In this document: positions 23,260-25,958 of the stretch, piece after piece | Position numbering within the stretch: position 1 is the stretch's first letter | Layout: every line of letters starts with the position of its first letter | Assembly (NCBI GenBank): GCA_046160725.1 | Contig: JBJXHB010000163.1 | Span: 1 to 25,958 of the forward strand | Reading direction: 5' to 3' | From: JBJXHB01 sp046160725 | GTDB taxonomy: Bacteria; Pseudomonadota; Gammaproteobacteria; Burkholderiales; Burkholderiaceae_C | Length of the DNA: 25,958 bases | Notes under the pieces: generated by a model | What the model was told of the DNA's origin: nothing | What the model saw: only the letters and a program-made list of their open reading frames with translations | Databases searched by the model: none | Translations under genes and position numbers: made by a program

Positions 23260-23643
23260 TCAGCTGGCGGCGTAGGTCATCATGTTCAGCACCGCGCCCT
23301 GAGGGTCCTGGATCACGGCAAAGCGCCCTACGCCGGGGATGTCCATCGGGCCGGCACACAGGGTGCCGCCCAAAGCGACCGCCAGCTTGGCCGAGGCGTC
23401 GACATCATCGACCGTGACATAGCTGCCCCAGGCCGGCGGCATGGGTGGCCCGTCGGCCGGCGTGGCCATGATGCCGGCGATCGAGGTGTCGCCGACCTTG
23501 ACCACGTGGTAGTCGCCTTGGGGCATCGGCATGGTCTCGATCTTCCAGCCGAACAGGCCCTTGTAGAACTCGCATGCCTTGCCAGCGTCGCTGGTCATCA
23601 GCTCCGACCAGCTGATCGCACCGTGGGTCTTCATCACGTCCAT
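23260..23643 (-). CDS. VOC-family (glyoxalase/bleomycin-resistance fold) protein
   Basis: This is a small cytosolic protein of 127 residues with the vicinal-oxygen-chelate fold: two beta-alpha-beta-beta-beta units. The first has GAISWSELMTSDAGKACEFY and KGLFGWKIE; the second has GSYVTVDDVDASAKLAVALGG and RFAVIQDPQGAVLNMM. Family members include lyases, dioxygenases and binding proteins, and this subgroup (proteins annotated as VOC or 27 kDa antigen-like) has no firm function. The ATG at 23643 is supported by AGGAG 8 bases upstream; a second ATG three codons later is possible. It lies between hrpA on the same strand and divergent argA, and is likely its own unit. Confidence 0.9.
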   Translation of the reverse strand: MDVMKTHGAISWSELMTSDAGKACEFYKGLFGWKIETMPMPQGDYHVVKVGDTSIAGIMATPADGPPMPPAWGSYVTVDDVDASAKLAVALGGTLCAGPMDIPGVGRFAVIQDPQGAVLNMMTYAAS

Positions 23644-23830
23644 TTCTTGTCTCCTGTGCCCTATGGGCCGTTGTGAACTGCGAATCGTGGCCTCGAAATT
23701 CCAGGTTCGTCAAGTGCCAATGACAGCTCGCGGGCCCGCCAATCGGCGGCATCGTCGTCGACGGCCAGCCCGGGGTGGCCCATACCGGCCGCAGCCCGCT
23801 CGCCACCCCTGCTGCACAATCCCGTACCTG

Positions 23831-25171
<1,341 letters not shown>

Positions 25172-25191
25172 CAAACCCGACGAGGAATTCC

Positions 25192-25467
25192 ATGGCTCGA
25201 ACCGTTCAATGCGTGCACCTCAAGAAGGAGGCCCCCGGCCTTGATTTCCAACCCTATCCCGGCGAACTGGGAAAGCGGATTCTGGAAGGGGTATCCAAGG
25301 AGGCCTGGTCCCTGTGGTTGCGCCACCAAACCATGCTGGTCAATGAAAACCGCCTGAATCTGGCCGACCTGCGAGCGCGCCAGTACCTGGCGCGCCAGAT
25401 GGAGCAGTTCTTCTTCGGCGATGCGGTGGACCAACCCGCGGGCTACGTTCCGCCGCCTGCCGTCTGA
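25192..25467 (+). CDS. yggX: YggX, Fe(II)-trafficking / oxidative damage protection protein
   Basis: This is a small cytosolic protein of 91 residues, the standard length. YggX protects iron-sulfur clusters from oxidation and is proposed to carry Fe(II). Features are the N-terminal ARTVQCVHLKKEAPGLDF with conserved C7, YPGELGKRI, and SLWLRHQTMLVNENRLNL, then ARQYLARQMEQFFF. GAGGA stands 7 bases before the ATG. It follows argA closely on the same strand and is probably cotranscribed; argA, yggX and hrpA are neighbours in other Burkholderiales as I recall. In E. coli it is under SoxRS control, but no SoxS site is evident here. Confidence 0.97.
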   Translation: MARTVQCVHLKKEAPGLDFQPYPGELGKRILEGVSKEAWSLWLRHQTMLVNENRLNLADLRARQYLARQMEQFFFGDAVDQPAGYVPPPAV

Positions 25468-25585
25468 AAAGTCGGTTTTGGGTGGTTTCGACGGGATATT
25501 CCGATTTCCAGGATTCGGGATTTCTCTTTCCACATCGACATATCATCCGCCGCCCGAAGTCCGGGTGATACCGAGGACGTAGCCC
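25468..25585 (+). promoter_or_regulatory. AT-richer leader and probable promoter region of the H-NS gene
   Basis: This 118-base gap has visibly lower GC than its surroundings, with runs such as GGTTTTGGGTGGTTTC and GATTTCTCTTTCC. TATCAT at 25541-25546 is a possible -10 element, but no convincing -35 stands 16-18 bases before it. GAGGA lies 8 bases before the H-NS ATG. AT-rich leaders are expected at hns genes, which repress themselves. No clear terminator for yggX is seen. Confidence 0.35.
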
Positions 25586-25921
25586 ATGGCAACCTTGTCG
25601 AAATTGATGGCGCAGCGCGCCGCCCTGGAAAAGAAGATATCGGAGTTTCAGCGCGCCAACCGTGCTGAAGGCGTGGCCAAGGTGCGCGCCCTGATGGGCG
25701 AGTATGGTTTGACGGCAGCCGACCTCGCGACACGCGCGGCGGCGCCTGCACCGGCCTCCAAGAAGGCCACCGGCAAGCGTGGTCCTACGGCCGGCCGCAA
25801 GGTGGCCGCGAAGTACCGTGACAAGGCCACGGGCAACACCTGGTCCGGGCGCGGCCTGCAGCCGAAGTGGCTGAAGCAGGCGCTCGCCGGTGGCAAGAAG
25901 ATCGACGACTTCCGGATTTGA
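25586..25921 (+). CDS. H-NS family nucleoid-associated protein
   Basis: This is a DNA-binding protein of 111 residues. The N-terminal half (about 1-50) is a coiled-coil oligomerisation segment, LSKLMAQRAALEKKISEFQR and then ALMGEYGLTAADL. An Ala/Lys-rich linker (about 51-75) follows, and the C-terminal H-NS DNA-binding domain (about 76-111) reads KYRDKATGNTWSGRG then PKWLKQALAGGKKIDDF, close to the consensus core (TWTGRGRxP in other H-NS proteins). Such proteins bind AT-rich DNA and silence foreign genes. Burkholderiales often carry several paralogues (BpH3/Bv3F type), so I give no symbol. It has its own leader, and the window ends 37 bases after the stop with nothing recognisable. Confidence 0.95.
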   Translation: MATLSKLMAQRAALEKKISEFQRANRAEGVAKVRALMGEYGLTAADLATRAAAPAPASKKATGKRGPTAGRKVAAKYRDKATGNTWSGRGLQPKWLKQALAGGKKIDDFRI

Positions 25922-25958
25922 TGGCGGGATGAGGCCCAACGGGTGCGGCAATGCTGAG

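Noticed and set aside
23671..23700. TTGTGA...GAAATT as a promoter for argA
   Set aside because: The -10 match is poor and the 130-base distance to the ATG leaves other options; no better candidate was found in this 187-base gap.

Overview
The window is GC-rich (I estimate well over 60 % G+C by eye) chromosomal DNA from a betaproteobacterium, most likely of the order Burkholderiales. The evidence is the gene set: a Bug/TctC-type periplasmic binding protein, the divergent ispDF / mfd-serB block, hrpA next to argA and yggX, a short Burkholderiales-style H-NS protein and a BktB-like thiolase. I cannot name a genus. No rRNA, tRNA, CRISPR array, transposase, prophage or pseudogene was seen. Coding density is very high and no gap exceeds 300 bases.

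Layout. 1-4552 is an envelope-remodelling block: an OmpR-type response regulator and its histidine kinase on the minus strand, divergent from a lipid A phosphoethanolamine transferase (eptA) and a PAP2 phosphatase. A direct repeat with the spacing of a PmrA box lies in the shared upstream region. 4596-6353 holds rlmB and an orphan Bug binding protein. 6438-8310 is a tightly coupled three-gene operon: a Xre/MbcA antitoxin, a RES toxin and a DUF1624 membrane protein, with two palindromes upstream of the antitoxin. 8504-10814 encodes a membrane sensor with a periplasmic CxxCH haem site and a HAMP domain but no output domain, followed by a soluble Ser/Thr kinase with a duplicated C-terminal domain. 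10826-12010 is a thiolase.

12193-13831 is an overlapping ispD-ispF-speD operon, joining isoprenoid precursor synthesis to a SAM-decarboxylase-family protein. It is divergent from mfd-serB (13908-18122). A strong hairpin lies directly before mfd. 18156-19079 encodes an exported Pro/Ala-rich protein with a TonB-like C-terminal domain, and 19293-23180 is the large helicase hrpA. 23260-23643 is a VOC protein, divergent from argA-yggX (23831-25467). The window ends with an H-NS family gene behind an AT-richer leader.

The best candidates for less-described biology are the haem sensor / Ser-Thr kinase pair, the toxin-antitoxin operon that carries a membrane DUF1624 gene, and speD fused by overlap to ispDF. 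Most of the remainder is conserved housekeeping sequence.
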